A stretch of 46,541 nt of DNA from Bdellovibrionales bacterium (GTDB lineage Bacteria; Bdellovibrionota; Bacteriovoracia; Bacteriovoracales; Bacteriovoracaceae): contig JABGUH010000011.1 in NCBI GenBank assembly GCA_018646675.1, positions 1 to 46,541 of the forward strand, in the 5' to 3' direction. Made by a program: the position numbers and the translations under genes. Of this stretch, positions 16,577 to 25,375 are shown piece by piece; the first letter of the stretch is position 1, and every line of letters starts with the position of its first letter. The notes below the pieces were generated by a model. That model saw nothing but the letters and a program-made list of their open reading frames with translations, did not search any database and was not told the DNA's origin.

Positions 16577-18093
16577 TAATGAAAGTCCTTGGGATTGATT
16601 TCATATTTTTCTATTTTTCTTAACAGGGTTTTCTTGGGAATATTCGCCTTGAGAGCAGTTTGATTAATTTTGCCTCCGTTAAGCCTTAGAGCATGGCGAA
16701 TAAACTCTTTTTCAAACATATCCTTGGCATGTTGAAAATTCATCTTAATTTTATTGTCATCGGTTTTAGTCGCAAAGGTAAACTTATAATTATCAAGCTC
16801 GGACTGCTCATCTTCACTTTTTTCATCTAGAACGGAGTCTTGGATATCTTGGAAATTGATAACTCCCCCACCCTCTTCCTGCTCTTGGCTTATCGTAGGG
16901 TTTTCATCACTGCCAGCAGGTGGTCGCCAGAGAGTCTCTGGAAGTGAGGTTACGGAGATAATCTCCTCGGATTCAATTATAAAACAGTGCTCGATGACAT
17001 TACGTAGTTCACGTATATTCCCTGGCCAGTTATGTTTAGCAATACAACTCATTGCTTCGGGAGAGATCTCTTTGATCTCTAATCCATGTAGACTATTAAA
17101 GTATTTAATGTAGTAGTCAATCAGATGAGGCAGGTCTGATACTCTCTTTCTTAGAGGGGGGAGATAGACGGGTAGTACATTTAGACGGTAGAAGAGATCC
17201 TCTCGAAAGGTTTTCTCCTTAATCATCTCTTCAAAAGGTTTATTAGAGGCAGCGATAATTCGAACATCAACAGTAACATCTCGATTTGATCCCACTGGGG
17301 TAAAAGTTTTCTCTTGTAGTACGCGCAGTAGTTTTACCTGCATAGCTGGAGAGATATCACCGATTTCATCCAAGAAGATCGTTCCCCCATTGGCATATTG
17401 AAATTTTCCGAGCTTTCTTTCACTTGCCCCAGTAAAGGCTCCCTTTTCGTGGCCGAAAAGTTCTGATTCAATCAGGTTTTCTGGTATGGCTGCACAGTTA
17501 ATAATAACAAATTTGCCATCCTTTTTGGGGCCGTTGTAGTGGATTGCCTTTGCAACGAGCTCCTTGCCGGTACCAGATTCTCCACGAATTAGAACCGGGG
17601 TATTGACTTGAGCTAATTTGGAAATAACATTAAAAACTTTTTGCATAACATCTGATTTACCAACAAATTTGTCATCATTCTTATCACCCAGTGAAAGTGT
17701 TGGTGCAGAGAAGGCGGAGGTTTCGACTAAAGAGCGTGCTCTTAAGGCTCGCTTAATTAGGGCAATCAGGTTATCTGAGGTGATTGGTTTTTCGAGGTAG
17801 TTGTAGGCACCATCCTTAACTGCTTTTACTGCATCACCGACATTGGAGTAGGCAGTTAGAATTAAAACAATGATTGAGGGATCGTATTTTTTGATCTCTT
17901 GTAGGGCCTCCATTCCATCCATCTCTGGCATGTTGACGTCCATTACCACTAGATCATACTTATCACGAAAGACAGCATTTAAAGCCTCTTTACCGTTATT
18001 GGCCACATTGACAAAAAAATGGTGGTACTCCAAAGCCTGTTTCAGTGAATCTTGTAGAACCTTGTCATCATCAACTACTAGTACTCGATGCAT
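16576..18093 (-). CDS. NtrC-family sigma54-dependent response regulator
   Basis: A 505-residue regulator. The receiver domain (1-120) has phospho-acceptor D52, T80 and K102. The AAA+ domain (about 142-375) has Walker A 'GESGTGKE' (171-178), the sigma54-contacting loop GAFTGA (218-223) and Walker B 'IFLDEIGDIS' (D242/E243). After an acidic linker of about 80 residues comes a Fis-type helix-turn-helix at the C-terminus ('NGGKINQTALKANIPKKTL'). It should activate sigma54 promoters when phosphorylated. The linker between the AAA+ and DNA-binding domains is longer and more acidic than usual. An AGGAG box precedes the ATG, and the CHASE2 kinase gene ends 18 bp upstream, making it the likely partner. 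Confidence 0.93.
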   Translation of the reverse strand: MHRVLVVDDDKVLQDSLKQALEYHHFFVNVANNGKEALNAVFRDKYDLVVMDVNMPEMDGMEALQEIKKYDPSIIVLILTAYSNVGDAVKAVKDGAYNYLEKPITSDNLIALIKRALRARSLVETSAFSAPTLSLGDKNDDKFVGKSDVMQKVFNVISKLAQVNTPVLIRGESGTGKELVAKAIHYNGPKKDGKFVIINCAAIPENLIESELFGHEKGAFTGASERKLGKFQYANGGTIFLDEIGDISPAMQVKLLRVLQEKTFTPVGSNRDVTVDVRIIAASNKPFEEMIKEKTFREDLFYRLNVLPVYLPPLRKRVSDLPHLIDYYIKYFNSLHGLEIKEISPEAMSCIAKHNWPGNIRELRNVIEHCFIIESEEIISVTSLPETLWRPPAGSDENPTISQEQEEGGGVINFQDIQDSVLDEKSEDEQSELDNYKFTFATKTDDNKIKMNFQHAKDMFEKEFIRHALRLNGGKINQTALKANIPKKTLLRKIEKYEINPKDFH

Positions 18094-18111
18094 TTCTTAC
18101 TCCTAAAAAAT

Positions 18112-19980
18112 TTAAGCGTTGCGAAGCTTCACCGTAAAGGTTGTTCCCTCTCCAGATACTGATTTAGCTGAAATTGTTCCACCATGCAACTCTACAAAAT
18201 ATTTTACTAGGTAGAGGCCAAGGCCGCTCCCTTTGATTGAGTGCGTCGAATCGTTTTTGACCCGGTAGAATTTATCAAAAACATGGGCCAAATCCTGTTC
18301 CGGTATCCCCACTCCGTTATCGGTGACGGAGAGATAGACCCACTGATCATCATCCCAGCTTGTGAGGGAGATTTGTGATTGCTCACCACTATATTTGATT
18401 GCATTTTCAATTAAGTTGGCGATTACACGCTCCATTAACTTGGTATCTAGTGCAATTGGATAGAGTGGTGCCAGCTTGAGCTCAATTGAGGTGGATTTTT
18501 GATTTGCTTGGTATTTTAGCCCTTCCGTTACAGATTCCACCAGTTGGTTTAAATCGACCGAGGTCGTAGAGAGGTTTAGCTTGCGAGATTCAATCTTGGT
18601 CAGATCTAGAATAGAGGTAATATATCGGTTAAGCTCCTTGGTAGAGTCGATAATTGAGTGAAGATTGCCACCAATTTCCTGATTATTTCCATGTTTTTGC
18701 AACATAACATCTGCCAGACCAGCAATTTTGGCGACAGGTGTTTTAAGATCATGGCTCATCAGGGAGATAAAATTTTGTTTTAAGCTCTCAACCTGCTTTA
18801 GAATTTTACTCTCCTCTTGAATCGCATAGCGAATTTTATACTCTTTGATCGCCTGAAATGGTGCAGAGACGTAGTAAACAACTAAAACAGTGAGAACCAG
18901 GTGGGTTTGGTAGACCCAAATGCCCCAGATTGAGAACAGTAGATAGCTGGAAACCATAAGCACCATCAGGGTTGTAAAAGTGATCGCCATACTTTTGGTT
19001 GGTTTGGAACGGGCCAGAATAAAAGAGAGTGCCAGTGCCATAATAATGGTTAAGGTCGTAGTTACTTGTCGAGGTAGTTGATAGATTGTTTTATTTTGAA
19101 TGAGAGACGAGATAATTGCAGAGTGGACTGCTAATTTGGAACTTTGGTAGATCTCCTTGCTAAAGGGGGTTAGGACATAGTCATTGGCATTTGAGATATA
19201 GCTAGATCCAACAAGGATAATCCGGTCAGTAAAAAAATTCTTAGGAAAGTTACCGGTTATGACACGATGAAAACTGATCCGTCGAAGCTGGTCATGGTTC
19301 TTTAAGGGAGAGACATTGTAACGAAAGAGAGTAAAGGTGGCATCTGCTTCTCTTAAGTAATAGGCTCCTCCAATATCTGAAATGGAGAGAGGCTTTTCAC
19401 CTTGGATCTGTCGGTAGAGGTTGGCGGTATTTAGGTGCAGTGTATCCTCTCCGGAGACATTTAGAATTGCTCGTCTTGATACGTCATCTTTAGCAAAAAG
19501 TGCGTTGTCTACATTGATAATTGCTCTTAAGTGACTTATATCGCGTAGACTATGGGGAGGGAGGATATCTCCCCAAGCATCTATGCTGTCACCAAAGCTA
19601 AAAAAACCACCCTGATCAGTAAATTTTCGAATACTTCTTTTAAAAGCGGACATCTTCTTCTGTTCAGCTGGAGTATCTGGTTCATTAAGATGAACCAGAT
19701 AGTTGATAATCAGCGGTTTGTCCTTTGATAGACGCTCAATGAAGCGCTGATGATTTGTATAGGTATACGGATAGTGCTCACCTAGAAAGCTGTCACTCTC
19801 TTCATCTAAGGTGATTAAGACAACTCGGTCATGGAAAGATGTACCAAAATCATATCTAATCATCAGATCGTAAAAAACAGACTCCAAAAAAGAGAGCGGA
19901 TATTGCGTTAACATGAAGATAAAGATGATAGTAAATATAATTGGATATAAGCGGCTTAGATCGACTCTACCTATCTTCAT
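18112..19980 (-). CDS. CHASE2-domain sensor histidine kinase
   Basis: A 622-residue membrane kinase. After TM1 (about 12-28) comes an extracytoplasmic CHASE2 domain (about 33-295; 'YDLMIRYDFG', 'DRVVLITLDEES' and 'DRIILVGSSYISNANDYVLTP' cut short here are typical). Three closely spaced helices follow (about 305-375). There is no PAS or GAF domain: a short coiled coil leads straight to a HisKA domain with phospho-acceptor H410 in 'LMSHDLKTP', then the HATPase with N-box 'NLIENAIKYS' and G-boxes 'DNGVGIP' and 'GSGLGLYL'. It probably senses an envelope or small-molecule signal in the periplasm and phosphorylates the adjacent NtrC-type regulator. The ATG lies 1 bp after the stop of the upstream gene. 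Confidence 0.93.
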   Translation of the reverse strand: MKIGRVDLSRLYPIIFTIIFIFMLTQYPLSFLESVFYDLMIRYDFGTSFHDRVVLITLDEESDSFLGEHYPYTYTNHQRFIERLSKDKPLIINYLVHLNEPDTPAEQKKMSAFKRSIRKFTDQGGFFSFGDSIDAWGDILPPHSLRDISHLRAIINVDNALFAKDDVSRRAILNVSGEDTLHLNTANLYRQIQGEKPLSISDIGGAYYLREADATFTLFRYNVSPLKNHDQLRRISFHRVITGNFPKNFFTDRIILVGSSYISNANDYVLTPFSKEIYQSSKLAVHSAIISSLIQNKTIYQLPRQVTTTLTIIMALALSFILARSKPTKSMAITFTTLMVLMVSSYLLFSIWGIWVYQTHLVLTVLVVYYVSAPFQAIKEYKIRYAIQEESKILKQVESLKQNFISLMSHDLKTPVAKIAGLADVMLQKHGNNQEIGGNLHSIIDSTKELNRYITSILDLTKIESRKLNLSTTSVDLNQLVESVTEGLKYQANQKSTSIELKLAPLYPIALDTKLMERVIANLIENAIKYSGEQSQISLTSWDDDQWVYLSVTDNGVGIPEQDLAHVFDKFYRVKNDSTHSIKGSGLGLYLVKYFVELHGGTISAKSVSGEGTTFTVKLRNA

Positions 19981-19981
19981 A

Positions 19982-20893
19982 CTATCTCTTGCTTACGCTG
20001 GAGTGAGGGATAAATTTTGATGGTGGGTACCACCATCTTAGATCAAGAGGATTTTCGTTATGGTGGTTTCTTGTAAGAGAGATGCCCTCAAGTAGATCTT
20101 GATGTAAAATTGATATTTTTCGTTGATCACCCTCTATTTTAGACAATAGATCAAATAGTAGGGTCGGATCACCCTGGTGGTGGCCGGTAGCAGTTCTTAG
20201 CTGCTTATTCATTACAGATAAGAGTCGATTTGTTACAAGCTTGAGCAGGCGAATTGGTAGTAGCAGATAGTAGATAGCGTAAAGTGGCCAGCGCATCTTG
20301 CCTGGATGGTGGTGTAAAACAGCGGTCAGATAGATAGGTAAAAGTGCCACAATAAATAGTAGTGTAGTTGTTGTGCGCAGCGCTATAATTCCGCTGCGAA
20401 ATAGCAATAAGGAAGAGAGAAAAATTTCTTTCTTTTCAGGTTGATTAAGTTGCTGGTTAAGTCCTTCGCCTAAAATCAAAATATTGCCAGAAAAGAGAGT
20501 ACGAACCAGTGCGATGTCGCGTTGCGCAAACGGTGTTTGATAGATATTGATGGTGCTAGAGCCGACAAGCGGGATGATTCTGCTGATTAGTTCACAATCT
20601 TCAGCGTCATGGGGGATAGGATGAGCCTTTAGGAGGTAAAGTATAGGTAAGTGTCCAAATAGATTAATCAAGACAACTGCAATAATTCCAAATGCACCTA
20701 AATAGGGCAATCCTAGAGCATTAGCTCCAAGAGTAATCACCGCAATTACAATTGAGGCTTGCAGGAGAGTTAGGATTTGATAGATATGTATTCCGATATT
20801 TGAACTCCATTTCGCAGACAGCTGGCAGGCAATTATGTCGCATGTGGTCAGTGTTGTTATTACACTCGCCTGATAAATTATAGACAACTTCAC
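19982..20893 (-). CDS. Membrane protein resembling an M48 peptidase but lacking HExxH
   Basis: A 303-residue protein starting at a GTG, with hydrophobic segments near 8-22, 38-56, 65-88 and 168-190. Between the second pair is a stretch laid out like HtpX/M48 proteases: a strand 'TINIYQTPFAQ', 'SGNILILGEGLNQQL', then 'QPEKKEIFLSSLLLFRSG'. In active enzymes the last block is 'EELEAVLAHELGHI'; here the zinc motif is replaced by 'SLLLFRS', so no zinc or catalysis is expected. This assignment rests on pattern, not on a search. The gene heads a seven-gene run with the CHASE2 kinase one base downstream, so a sensory or accessory role for that kinase is possible. The start is uncertain because no good ribosome-binding site precedes the GTG. 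Confidence 0.5.
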   Translation of the reverse strand: MKLSIIYQASVITTLTTCDIIACQLSAKWSSNIGIHIYQILTLLQASIVIAVITLGANALGLPYLGAFGIIAVVLINLFGHLPILYLLKAHPIPHDAEDCELISRIIPLVGSSTINIYQTPFAQRDIALVRTLFSGNILILGEGLNQQLNQPEKKEIFLSSLLLFRSGIIALRTTTTLLFIVALLPIYLTAVLHHHPGKMRWPLYAIYYLLLPIRLLKLVTNRLLSVMNKQLRTATGHHQGDPTLLFDLLSKIEGDQRKISILHQDLLEGISLTRNHHNENPLDLRWWYPPSKFIPHSSVSKR

Positions 20894-20986
20894 AGGGAAG
20901 GGCTATAAACCGTTTCAATTAGTTTTGAATAATGTTGGGATTTACCTTTTATATATGTGACTCTTTAAGGGAAGGGATTAGAGCGG

Positions 20987-21823
20987 ATGGATTTTGATCG
21001 ATTACTTTTCGGTACGGCAGGAGTTCCTAATAGCACACCTAAAAAGAACAATCCAATTGATGGTGTGAAGCAGATTCACTCTTTAGGTCTGGACTGCATG
21101 CAGCTTGAGTTTGCCCACGGCGTTAGAATGAAAGAGGAGGTCTCCTCTGGCCTAAGAAAGGCTTCGTTTGAGCTTGGAATTCCCCTTACTAGTCATGGCC
21201 CATACTATATTAACTTAAATGCCAGGGAGCAGGATAAAATTGATTCCTCGGTTGAAAGAATTATTCAGACGGCTAAAATCTCAGATCTCTGTGGTGCAGA
21301 GTCTATGACATTTCACGCCGCTTTTTATATGAAAGATTCGCCTTATGATGTGTTTGATCTGGTAGAGAAGAGTCTTAATGTAATCGAAGAACGCCTTGGA
21401 AGATTGGATATTGAGATTGATCTACGTCCAGAACTTACGGGCAAGACTAGCCAGTTTGGCTCCTTGGAAGAGTTGATCCATCTTACAAAATCAGTTAAAT
21501 CTTGTCGTCCTTGTATGGATTTCTCTCATCTCTATGCACGTACTGGGCAGTATAATAGCTACGATGAGTTCTGCTGTGTATTGGACAAACTGGAAGAGGA
21601 GCTGGGTGATGGAGCATTGCAGAACATGCATACTCACATTTCCGGTATTAGCTCTAGCTCCAAAGGTGATTTACGGCATCTTAATCTAGAGGACTCCAAG
21701 TTTAATTGGAAGGATCTTATTAGGGCGTTTAAGGATCGAGACTGTCGCGGTTATGTAATCTCTAATAGTCCCAACTTGGAAGTTGATGCCAAGATGTTGA
21801 AAGACTACTACCAAGCCATTTAA
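20987..21823 (+). CDS. Endonuclease IV-like TIM-barrel protein
   Basis: A 278-residue protein of the AP endonuclease 2 / endonuclease IV fold, which cleaves DNA 5' to abasic sites using three zinc ions. Comparing with E. coli Nfo, most ligands are in place: H70 ('SHGPYYINL'), H110 ('TFHAAF'), E149 ('RPELTGK'), D178 and H181 ('CMDFSHLYAR'), H215 or H217 ('NMHTHISG'), D228 and H231 ('GDLRHL'). The last ligand, the glutamate of 'E-(S/T)-P' near the end, appears to be N260 in 'ISNSPNLEVD'. The overall sequence is nearer the archaeal-type short enzymes than Nfo. It could be an active variant or a sugar isomerase-like relative. It is transcribed alone and diverges from the seven-gene run. Confidence 0.75.
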   Translation: MDFDRLLFGTAGVPNSTPKKNNPIDGVKQIHSLGLDCMQLEFAHGVRMKEEVSSGLRKASFELGIPLTSHGPYYINLNAREQDKIDSSVERIIQTAKISDLCGAESMTFHAAFYMKDSPYDVFDLVEKSLNVIEERLGRLDIEIDLRPELTGKTSQFGSLEELIHLTKSVKSCRPCMDFSHLYARTGQYNSYDEFCCVLDKLEEELGDGALQNMHTHISGISSSSKGDLRHLNLEDSKFNWKDLIRAFKDRDCRGYVISNSPNLEVDAKMLKDYYQAI

Positions 21824-21843
21824 ACAATCAGTTATTTCTTAAT

Positions 21844-22302
21844 TTAGGGGCTAATGGGCTCTTTGGCATCAATTGATGTTTTGATATTGCTAACAGAGGC
21901 AATTTTCCAATCTCCATCAATAAAATGTAGCTCCGCAATTTTCTTTACTTCAATATCATAGCCAGATTTATTTTTCCTGTTTTTGCCTCTCTTATGATCT
22001 TGCAGATAGTTAAGGGTATATGTAATAAAGCATCGCTCCTCTTGGCAGGTATTAAGCGATATCTTTAGTTTTTTAGAGTCCAGGTTGCTGGTTTGAGTAA
22101 AAGTCGCAAAGGTGGTGTCATCCATACCTTTAATCTGTTGATGTAGTTTACCAGTGGTCAGGTCAAGTAGCTCTTCTCGACTTTGGTTACCTGCAAAGCG
22201 GTTACTCACAAAGGTGCGCAAAGCGCTCTCGGGACTATTATCTAAATTACATGCAGATATAAAAATAAAAATTATCAAGGTAATTAGATATCTGGCCATC
22301 AT
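21844..22302 (-). CDS. Small lipoprotein, DUF4878-like
   Basis: A 152-residue protein beginning at the ATG at 22302, chosen because GGAGG lies 5 nt upstream; an in-frame extension to 22377 lacks such support. The N-terminus 'LITLIIFIFISAC' is a lipoprotein signal with lipobox ISAC and acylated C18. The mature part begins with 'SPESALRTFVSNRFAGN' and ends with 'ELHFIDGDWKIASV', the layout of the NTF2/SnoaL-like DUF4878 lipoproteins. There are two cysteines in 'CQEERC' that may form a disulfide. The start overlaps the stop of the upstream PilZ-like gene by one base (TGATG), so translation is coupled. Its function is unknown. Confidence 0.65.
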   Translation of the reverse strand: MMARYLITLIIFIFISACNLDNSPESALRTFVSNRFAGNQSREELLDLTTGKLHQQIKGMDDTTFATFTQTSNLDSKKLKISLNTCQEERCFITYTLNYLQDHKRGKNRKNKSGYDIEVKKIAELHFIDGDWKIASVSNIKTSIDAKEPISP

Positions 22303-23048
22303 CAATCCTCCACGGACTCTACTGGATAAGAGGTTATTAAGCCTCCTGCGGTTAAAGTTTGGTATAACTCCGGCCACTTTAAGTTATCATTATCTTCAGT
22401 CTGCTTTGTGGCCAAGAGGCGCATACCGACTCCAGAGTAGTACCTGCTAACTATATTACCACAATCGACAAAAGTGGCACCTTGGAAATTCACCTTTAAT
22501 TTTACGGCGCGTTTTGGTTTAGCTTGTGGAGAATCAAGGCGAATAAAACAGCTTGTGGAGCTCCAATTTGTTAGAATGCCAGGGTATTCCAAACCATTTT
22601 TGTCAATAATGGTCGCACTTAGATGTCTACTGGTAACTATGTCGAGATCACTTTTTTTGTATTTAGGGTTATAGATGGCGTCAGCTAGCTCATCAGATAA
22701 CAGTAGATAATAAAAATAGCTAATTATGAGAAAGAGAAATGAAATAAACATTGTTAATTTATCAAAAGAGTCAATTAAAAGTGGAGCGATGACAGAGATA
22801 ATTAGAATAATATGGATTGAGTATAGTAGGCGTGAATAATGTGAGGCCCTAATAATTGCCGTACTGGCAATCAGTGCGGATGGTGCCAACCACCAGTTTC
22901 TGTTAAAGAAGAGTACCGCCTCCTTCCACTCCACAACAGATCCGTTTCTATGGAGTGCAGCAATAGTCACCGTAAATAACAGTGTAAGCACAACAAATAG
23001 TGCGCTAGTAACCACAACACGATTTCTTTTCCTTAATGCAACACCCAT
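22302..23048 (-). CDS. Membrane protein with C-terminal PilZ-like domain
   Basis: A 248-residue protein. Hydrophobic segments near 12-30, 45-62 and two more up to about residue 115 form a membrane part with few charged loops. Residues about 135-230 resemble a PilZ domain: 'SRHLSATIIDKNGLEYPGIL' opening strand, then 'NWSSTSCFIRL' at the place of the usual D/N-x-S-x-x-G-x-F/I motif, and 'VDCGNIVSRYYSGVGMRL' at the end. The glycine of the binding motif is replaced and only one arginine of RxxxR is obvious, so binding of cyclic di-GMP is doubtful. It is co-transcribed with the following lipoprotein gene. Confidence 0.55.
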   Translation of the reverse strand: MGVALRKRNRVVVTSALFVVLTLLFTVTIAALHRNGSVVEWKEAVLFFNRNWWLAPSALIASTAIIRASHYSRLLYSIHIILIISVIAPLLIDSFDKLTMFISFLFLIISYFYYLLLSDELADAIYNPKYKKSDLDIVTSRHLSATIIDKNGLEYPGILTNWSSTSCFIRLDSPQAKPKRAVKLKVNFQGATFVDCGNIVSRYYSGVGMRLLATKQTEDNDNLKWPELYQTLTAGGLITSYPVESVED

Positions 23049-23141
23049 TCCACAACTCTGCTATAATTATAGTTAGCTAATAGTGGTGGGATTATATCGA
23101 CAATTGGAGAGAAGGGAAACCAATAACTTCTTAGAGGCATA

Positions 23142-23342
23142 ATGGACAAGCAGTTAAAAATTTTTTCTAGATGTGTCTCCTGTGACAATTGCCATCTCAT
23201 CTGTCCAGAGGGAGCGATCATTAAAAATGGCCAGAAATATACAGTAGAAACGTGGGCATGCACAATATGCTATCTTTGTGTTGAGATTTGTCCAACTAAC
23301 TGTATCAAGCTGGTTGAGATTGAGAAGGAAGTTGATCTCTAG
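23142..23342 (+). CDS. Two-[4Fe-4S] ferredoxin
   Basis: A 66-residue protein with two perfect cluster motifs: 'CVSCDNCHLICP' near residue 11 and 'CTICYLCVEICP' near residue 40, both CxxCxxCxxxCP. That is the bacterial-type low-potential 2[4Fe-4S] ferredoxin arrangement, in a chain of usual length, cytoplasmic. It carries electrons between redox enzymes; partners cannot be told from the context, as it stands alone between two minus-strand runs. The gene diverges from the PilZ-like gene; the gap of 93 bp must hold both promoters. Confidence 0.9.
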   Translation: MDKQLKIFSRCVSCDNCHLICPEGAIIKNGQKYTVETWACTICYLCVEICPTNCIKLVEIEKEVDL

Positions 23343-23361
23343 TTATTGATAATTAATATGT

Positions 23362-24354
23362 TCAAATAGTATAGACCTGCTCAAAAATACTTTCAAAGGC
23401 AATGCCGTTACCACGATTAAAATTCTCCTCTTTTTCGTCTCCAATAGTAATTATTCTGTTCTTTACTTGCTGCTCTCGCGTTATAGGTAAACCATTTAGG
23501 CATATACTACCATTGAAGGAGTTGTAACATAGAGTTGCATCTGTTCCGATTTTGCTCTCATCTAATAGTCCAATATCGCAAGCTAGCTCAACAAGGAGTG
23601 AAGATGTTTTTTGTCGGTGGCGGTAGTAATTTAGCAGTTGGTAAATTGAGCGATAGTAATTCGCCAATGTCCCGAAATCCCAATATTCAAAATCATCTTT
23701 GCCGATTGGCTCTACCCGGACAATGTCTTGACGGTAGTTGGCGACAGTATCAAAAAAACGCGATGCACCGGTATGATGATTTAGTTTATCTAATCGAATA
23801 AAACTGATGCCAGAATAGGTCATGAAGGGCCCTTCTGTTTCTACTTGATCAGACTTTATAATGTCTTGAAGCTCATTGTCGTTAGTAATAATTTGGTTAT
23901 ACTTTATCTCTTTTGAATTTTGAACCCAGATGGGCAGCAACACAGAGGTGTACTCACTGCTGTGTTCATAGGCATTTTGAAGGATGGCTGGATTTTTAAA
24001 GAAAACGCACTGGTCACCGTTAAGGGTTAAAAGAGTACATCGAGAGGATGGAGCAAGTTCTTGCTTGAGGTTGTGAATGGCTCCTCCGCTATCAAGAATG
24101 GGGTCTTCAAAGAGTAGTCGGATTGGCGGTGAGGATGAGTTGTAATTCTGTTCAATATGATTAGCAATTGCCCCGGAGTGATGATGAAGATTAATAAATA
24201 TTGTTTTTGGTTTAAGCCGTTTGGCGTACTCAATCTGTATATCAAGTAGTCTCTTTTCAAAAACCGGCAGCAACGCTTTCGGCAGCTGTTGCCCGATTCT
24301 CCCCATGCGGGTTCCTAGGCCAGCAGATAGAATTAATATGCAATCAATTTGCAT
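23362..24354 (-). CDS. murU: MurU-like sugar-1-phosphate nucleotidyltransferase
   Basis: A 330-residue protein with the nucleotidyltransferase signature 'LSAGLGTRMG' and 'LPKALLPV' at residues 9-31, a Rossmann-like continuation ('TIFINLHHHSG') and 'TLNGDQCVFF' with a metal-binding aspartate. Its start overlaps the amgK gene by 11 bp. In Pseudomonas, AmgK phosphorylates MurNAc/GlcNAc at the anomeric carbon and MurU then makes UDP-MurNAc, bypassing de novo synthesis. The pairing here strongly supports that role. The protein is about 100 residues longer than Pseudomonas MurU (about 220), with an extra C-terminal region ending in 'ITIGDEKEENFNRGNG', so other sugars cannot be excluded. Confidence 0.75.
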   Translation of the reverse strand: MQIDCILILSAGLGTRMGRIGQQLPKALLPVFEKRLLDIQIEYAKRLKPKTIFINLHHHSGAIANHIEQNYNSSSPPIRLLFEDPILDSGGAIHNLKQELAPSSRCTLLTLNGDQCVFFKNPAILQNAYEHSSEYTSVLLPIWVQNSKEIKYNQIITNDNELQDIIKSDQVETEGPFMTYSGISFIRLDKLNHHTGASRFFDTVANYRQDIVRVEPIGKDDFEYWDFGTLANYYRSIYQLLNYYRHRQKTSSLLVELACDIGLLDESKIGTDATLCYNSFNGSICLNGLPITREQQVKNRIITIGDEKEENFNRGNGIAFESIFEQVYTI

Positions 24355-25375
24355 AATATAGTCCGGAGATAACCTTTCGTGCTTTGTTAAATTTAGGGTA
24401 TTTGATTAGAAGTCGTTTTAATTTTTCAAAACTATATCCAATATATTTAATGTAGCGTTGGTCATTTCGTAGTGTAACAATATATGAAAAGCTGCCTATC
24501 GCCTTCAAAGTTCTTTGAATTGCCATTAGATCATATAGATAGTTGAACTCATCAAAACTCTCTTGATGGCCACTATTTTTTAACGAATTCTCCCAATAAA
24601 AATTTTTAAGATGCTGATAGTTATCTTGATTGAGCTCGTAGTAACAGTCATCTAAGAGAGATACTAAATCATATTGGGGTATGCCCATCATTGCGTCTTG
24701 GAAGTCAATAATTGCCATCTCTGAGCCACGCGCCATAATATTTCTGGAGTGATAATCACGGTGGGTGAAGACTCGCGTCTCATGCTCTAATTTTTGACAG
24801 ATATTATCAAGGGCAGAACGAATTACCTCACGTTCTTTTGGGCCAAGCTTGGCTTGTAAAAAGTGATCACAGAAAAATTTTAAAGAGAAATCAACTTCTT
24901 GCATTAGCTTGGTATGATCAAATGCAAGGTGCCGGAAGTTGCTGTCTGGATAGCGTTCTGCCTTAATTTGATGCAGGCTTATCATATGTTCAACGCACTG
25001 CTGGTACAGGGAGAGCTCCTCCTCGGCTGAATTTATCTGACCGAGCCGTTGTAGCAAAGTTATATCTCCCCAGTCCTCCTCAAGAAAATATCCGTGTTGG
25101 GGGTCAAAATCGTACAACTGGGGAATTCTAATTCCGTTTTCAAGCAGAACCTGGTGGATCTCCATAAAACTTGATTTTTTTCCCTTGGGAATAGGATTAT
25201 CCAAACATACAACATAAGCCTTTCTGGTTGTCTCAACGCGGTAATATCTACGAGTGGAGGCGTCCCCAGCAAGACGGATAATATCTAGTACTAAGCACTC
25301 CTCTGCCTTTTTAAGTTTAACAGAGTTATTAAAAAGTCCAGAGACAAAGAACTTCTCAGATTGCTCAAGTTTCAT
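24344..25375 (-). CDS. amgK: AmgK-like anomeric sugar kinase (APH family)
   Basis: A 343-residue phosphotransferase. Kinase motifs are intact: 'LAGDASTRRYYRV' in the N-lobe, catalytic 'THRDYHSRNIM' (H205-R206-D207 and N212) and the metal-binding 'IIDFQDA' (D224). The 'FQDAMMGIPQYDLVSLLDDCYYEL' region is characteristic of AmgK-type enzymes rather than antibiotic kinases. Expected job: ATP-dependent 1-phosphorylation of MurNAc/GlcNAc released in peptidoglycan turnover, in the cytoplasm. It sits between the M48-like lipoprotein gene (11-bp overlap) and murU (11-bp overlap), so the three form one operon. Confidence 0.82.
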   Translation of the reverse strand: MKLEQSEKFFVSGLFNNSVKLKKAEECLVLDIIRLAGDASTRRYYRVETTRKAYVVCLDNPIPKGKKSSFMEIHQVLLENGIRIPQLYDFDPQHGYFLEEDWGDITLLQRLGQINSAEEELSLYQQCVEHMISLHQIKAERYPDSNFRHLAFDHTKLMQEVDFSLKFFCDHFLQAKLGPKEREVIRSALDNICQKLEHETRVFTHRDYHSRNIMARGSEMAIIDFQDAMMGIPQYDLVSLLDDCYYELNQDNYQHLKNFYWENSLKNSGHQESFDEFNYLYDLMAIQRTLKAIGSFSYIVTLRNDQRYIKYIGYSFEKLKRLLIKYPKFNKARKVISGLYYAN

